DNA from: Diogma glabrata
Taxonomy: Eukaryota; Arthropoda; Insecta; Diptera; Cylindrotomidae
Length of the DNA: 64,000 nt
NCBI GenBank assembly: GCA_963693315.1
Contig: OY856187.1
Coordinates: 114,406,437-114,470,436, forward strand
Direction of reading: 5' to 3'
Shown: positions 60,896 through 64,000 of the stretch, one piece after another
How the letters are laid out: each line of letters begins with the position of its first letter
Position numbering within the stretch: the stretch's first letter is position 1
Made by a program: the position numbers and the translations under genes
The notes under the pieces: model-generated
Seen by the model: the letters and a program-made list of their open reading frames with translations, nothing else
What the model was told of the DNA's origin: nothing
Database searches by the model: none

Positions 60896-62377
60896 ATTCC
60901 TCCTATTTTTTATAAACAGTGTGCTGAATTTATTTGTTATCCATTATCCGAAATTTATAATGAGTCTTTAAGGCAAGCCTGTTTTCCTAGTGTTTGGAAG
61001 GTTTCTAATGTGGTGCCGATTTTTAAAAATGGTAATAGGTCTATTGTTAGTAATTATAGACCTATATCTATAACTTCTTGTCCATCTAAGGTCTTTGAGA
61101 GATTAGTCGTTGATCATATGTCCAAATATCTGAAGCATAAAATTATACCGGAACAGCGTGGTTTCATTAAGTGCCGATCTACTGAGACTGATCTCTATAC
61201 TTTTGCTAATAAAATAAGTGAGTCAGTTGATAAGGGTGAACAAGTGGACGTGATATACACTGATTTCTCAAGGGCCTTCGATAAGGTTGACCATACCATA
61301 TTAATTGAAAAGCTTGATGCCTTTGGGATTCATGGTGATTTGTTGAGATGGATTAGCAGCTACATTTCGAACCGCTCTCAATTCATAAAAATTGGTGAGG
61401 CGGTATCTAACAATATAATTGTAACGTCTGGTGTTCCACAAGGTTCCATCCTAGGGCCTTTTCTATTCATTTTATTTATAAATTATGTTAATTTGTGCTT
61501 TTCTAATTCTGATATCTTAGTGTATGCTGATGATATTAAGGTTATTAAAAGCATTAACTCAAATAATGATGCCTTGATGTTACAAAATGATTTGAATAAT
61601 TTTTATAATTACTGTGTTGACTTCAAACTCATCATTAACCCTGATAAATGTAAGGCTGTTACTTTCACTAAAAAAAAAGTTAATAGAATAAACCACAGTT
61701 ATTCTATTAATAATGAAAAATTGGCCAAGTTTGAATCTGTCAGTGACTTAGGTGTAATCTTTAGTTCTAATCTATCCGTTTCTGATCATATAAATATGGT
61801 TACGGCAAAGGCTTTAAAAATACTCGGATTTCTCATAAGAACATGTAAAGCGTTTAATAATATACAGGCTATACTGAGTTTATATAAATCACTTGTACGA
61901 CCTGTTTTGGAGTACTCATCTGTTGTGTGGTCCTCTGTGTACACTACTTTTTCTACTAGTATTGAAAGAGTTCAGAGGAAATTTATGAGGTATCTGTGTT
62001 ATAGGAGACTGTTAAACTGTGAAAATAGTATATTTTATTATGAACTTTCTTGTCAGATGGTAAATCTTAATTCACTCAATCTTCGTAGGAACATATGTGA
62101 GCTGAAGTTTGTATATAAATGCTGTAATGGTCTTATTGATTCATCATCATGTATTGAGAATCTCAATTTTTATGTTCCTTCTTTTATGTCTAGAAGTAGT
62201 CACACCTTTAAAATATCTCGTTGTCGTACTAATGTTGGTTTACATCAGCCTTCTAACCGGATTATGGTCAGCTGGAATCAATTCATCATCAATTTTGGAC
62301 AAGATTTTGATCTTAATAGCTCATCCATCAACCAATTCTATAATATTCTCGATAAATTTAAAGAACATTCCTTCTGA
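60896..62377 (+). CDS. LINE-3 reverse transcriptase, long intact frame
   Basis: 493 codons without a stop from the truncation point to TGA at 62375-62377; the GTG at 61010 is internal. Counted from 61010: SNYRPISITSCPSKVFE (14-30), TDFSRAFD with the first catalytic Asp (84-91), SGVPQGSILGP (140-150), YADD active site (172-175), SDLGVIFSSNLSVSDH (thumb, about 244-259), SLVRPVLEYSSVVW (near 297-310), and a full LINE-type C-terminus. All reverse transcriptase motifs are intact, which suggests a young copy. The endonuclease and ORF1 are missing through 5' truncation, so the copy cannot move alone. Jockey-like or related clade; not resolved further. Confidence 0.88.
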   Translation: MPPIFYKQCAEFICYPLSEIYNESLRQACFPSVWKVSNVVPIFKNGNRSIVSNYRPISITSCPSKVFERLVVDHMSKYLKHKIIPEQRGFIKCRSTETDLYTFANKISESVDKGEQVDVIYTDFSRAFDKVDHTILIEKLDAFGIHGDLLRWISSYISNRSQFIKIGEAVSNNIIVTSGVPQGSILGPFLFILFINYVNLCFSNSDILVYADDIKVIKSINSNNDALMLQNDLNNFYNYCVDFKLIINPDKCKAVTFTKKKVNRINHSYSINNEKLAKFESVSDLGVIFSSNLSVSDHINMVTAKALKILGFLIRTCKAFNNIQAILSLYKSLVRPVLEYSSVVWSSVYTTFSTSIERVQRKFMRYLCYRRLLNCENSIFYYELSCQMVNLNSLNLRRNICELKFVYKCCNGLIDSSSCIENLNFYVPSFMSRSSHTFKISRCRTNVGLHQPSNRIMVSWNQFIINFGQDFDLNSSSINQFYNILDKFKEHSF

Positions 62378-62660
62378 ATATTTGTTTTTTGAATGGGAAT
62401 AAATGATATTATATAAATAATTCATACTTAATTTTTCTGATTTAAATATTAGCTTTTATTTTTCTTCTTTTAATTTTCTTTTTAAATTTTTTGTCCTATT
62501 TGTTCATTTTTTGTATTTTAATTATTAGTAATTTTTTTTTTTTTTTGTAACTAGAGATTAAGAACGTTTTAAATCTTTTGTATTTTAACCGAGATGCATG
62601 TTTGTGAGCTTTATTGCTTGTTTTGTATCCATATGAAAATAAATAAATAAATAAATAAAT
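60896..62660 (+). mobile_element. LINE-3: 5'-truncated non-LTR element with (AAAT)n tail
   Basis: The left boundary is set by the break in family B after ATTACACATTGTTGT; coding frame starts there at once (GIPPIFYKQCAEF). The right end is an AAAT-repeat tail (62638-62660) after ATATGAAAATAAATAAAT. No target duplication is obvious. The 3' untranslated region is about 280 bp. Confidence 0.78.
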
Positions 62661-62800
62661 TATATTATCAAGAAATACTACTCTAAATTTCAATATGACA
62701 TATTTATTTTATATTTAATATTTTTAGTAATACCTGCCACAGTAGCCAAAAAAGTTTTACTTCAACTACGTGTAAAGACTACGCACTTCAATTTTTTTCT

Positions 62801-63660
62801 AGAACTAAAGGACTTACGATCAAGGAAAACTTAATTCGACTATCTCATCTAGACAGAAAAATCGCAATTTGGTGTCTGTGTATAGCACCAATTAATTAAA
62901 TAGAACACCTCAAAACAATATCGAATATGTATATCACAATAGTCGAATATATCACTTTCGGTGTTCTTACAGTAAACAATAAAACAATAAAATAACAAGA
63001 TATTGAAAAAATCGTCATTAAAAGGGAATGAAACCAAGTATTTACTAGAGAGCTATGAATAACAGTAAAAAATAAGTATTAATATTGACAAAGAGTGGCG
63101 CCAAATCTAAAGCGCCGTTAGCAAATAATAACGATCCTAGAACTAGATTTTCTTTGTTAAGAATGCAATTCACACTTATAAATAACAAAAGAAAAAATCC
63201 TTTTCTAGTATCTTTCATAAAAAAAGGAAATGAATTTAATGTATTAGTTTTTAAGATGTCATAAAAAATCCCTAAAAATATTTCGGTTTTGTTAAAGGAT
63301 TATGGCTTTGTTCGTTTATTTGTTGTGTAACAGTTATTATTAATAATCCCAAAATCATTTAGATAAATCTATCAGAAATAAGATAATAATAAATTTACAA
63401 TGACATTTTTATTACTGTATTTTGTCATTATTATTTTGAAAAAGATAATGGAGTGGGTAGGAAGAAATGTTAACAAATTTACTTATTGTTATAAGTTGAA
63501 ATTTTGATTGTGTACATTTTTAGTGGTTACATTTATAAATTAAGTTATTTAGATATAAAATGGATGATTTGAAAATAATATTTTGAGTAGTAGATAAAAC
63601 GCAAAACCGCAGTTCAGAAAGTGAGTCCAGACACAACAATGATTTAACGTCATAAAGTGT
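62801..63660. other. Unassigned AT-rich DNA
   Basis: A short GGCGCC...AGCGCC motif lies at 63098-63118. Nothing else is supported. Confidence 0.4.
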
Positions 63661-63663
63661 CAT

Positions 63664-64000
63664 TGATTCGTGCAAAGCATTCCATTTTTATGCTAAACAG
63701 ACAAAAAAGCCCATCTGCATTCTTTCATTATGACGTTGAGTGATTTTTATAGTTTTGTACAACCAGGGGAACGAATATAAATGATGCATGATGGTTTCGA
63801 TTTCATCCGAGCACTGCTAGTGATGATATTTGATATAAAACAACGAAATTTGCAACATTTTGACGATGTTGTAGGAAATCAAGGTTTGATGTTAACCTTG
63901 GATCACACACAACTCGTATAGCACGCTTTTGAATAAACACCAAAATTGAAACAGTGCAGTGCTCCAAACTTGACAATAATACTTCATACAAGGACGCATA
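63664..64000 (-). pseudogene. LINE reverse transcriptase C-terminus, running off the right edge
   Basis: The minus-strand frame is open from the window edge to a stop at 63803: EVLLSSLEHCTVSI, QKRAIRVVCDPRLTSNLDFL, then QHRQNVANFVVLYQISS. This is the C-terminal signature LD.VQ(R/K)RAIRLIGDP.LTS.L..L.HRR.VA.L.LFY of Jockey/CR1-like LINEs. After the stop, decayed sequence continues to about 63664 with FVPLVVQNYKNH and a CRWAFLSV / NGMLCTN trace that is echoed at 8001-8183, so the two relics belong to one family. Confidence 0.75.

Larger units (their letters stand above)
58690..62800 (+). repeat. Composite repeat family B, copy 2, with inverted inner ends
   Basis: 58690-59735 is the reverse of 14891-16215. 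The part at 59030-59110 (ACCGACTTCGAAAAAGAGGA, then TTTTTTATGTATGTTGACCG) resembles a widespread lepidopteran repeat. 59450-59580 (TACTGTGGCAGGTATTAC, TTTAGAGTAGCGTTTCTCGA, TTTACAACATGTGTAAT) recurs inverted across 60880-60895 and 62661-62800, so the repeat has long inverted ends around a core. It is interrupted by hAT-4 (59792-60836) and LINE-3 (60896-62660). Confidence 0.7.

Noticed and set aside
62109..62402. 97-codon frame inside LINE-3
   Set aside because: It is an out-of-frame shadow of the reverse transcriptase frame.

Overview
The window looks like an AT-rich, gene-poor stretch of an insect nuclear genome. A fly is my best guess, from the Jockey-type retrotransposons and the very high A+T content; the species cannot be named from this sequence. 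No convincing host gene, tRNA, rRNA, CRISPR array or bacterial-type operon was found. Nearly everything that can be explained is mobile DNA: hAT DNA transposons, 5'-truncated or decayed non-LTR retrotransposons (LINEs), scraps of Ty3/gypsy and probable BEL/Pao LTR retrotransposons, inverted-repeat elements and hairpins, and repeat families present two or three times inside the window. One conserved protein family of unknown function appears twice as partial reading frames (1-690 and about 25079-25387).

Layout. 1-4340: a partial reading frame running off the left edge, then AT-rich DNA with an (AT)n microsatellite. 4345-16340: a nested block. A composite repeat (family B) is split by a 10.4 kb hAT element (4468-14890, 8-bp target duplication GGTACAAC). 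That hAT is itself split by a second hAT (4925-9792, duplication ATTATTAC) and by a Jockey-type LINE (10043-14060). The second hAT carries a further LINE (5874-7907, duplication CTCTGTG) and a decayed one (8001-8930). A palindromic insertion lies at 14934-15297. 16818-18745: first copy of tandem-repeat family A, plus another piece of B. 18750-30500: mostly unassigned DNA with a probable BEL/Pao scrap, an element with about 130-bp inverted ends carrying a conserved protein module (24712-26209), and a segment with TGACCT-type motifs. 30503-32233: family A copy 2, inverted. 33189-33293: an exact 21-bp-period minisatellite. 34903-35160: a gypsy reverse transcriptase scrap. 39179-42972: a hairpin, a MITE, an element with AGGGTTCCGT ends and about 280-bp internal repeats, and a truncated LINE. 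45858-47601: family A copy 3. 51330-53331: an RTE-like scrap and a hAT with perfect 8-bp duplications. 55081-55320: a LINE C-terminus. 57584-58186: a MITE. 58690-62800: family B copy 2, interrupted by a hAT relic (59792-60836) and a LINE with a long intact reverse transcriptase frame (60896-62660). 63664-64000: a decayed LINE running off the right edge.

The two B copies act as each other's empty sites, so several insertions can be dated relative to one another inside this one window. No gene set working as a pathway is present. The strongest signals are structural: nested insertion history, three copies of a hairpin-ended element with two internal satellite arrays, long palindromes sitting inside transposons, and repeats that resemble well-known lepidopteran repeats.
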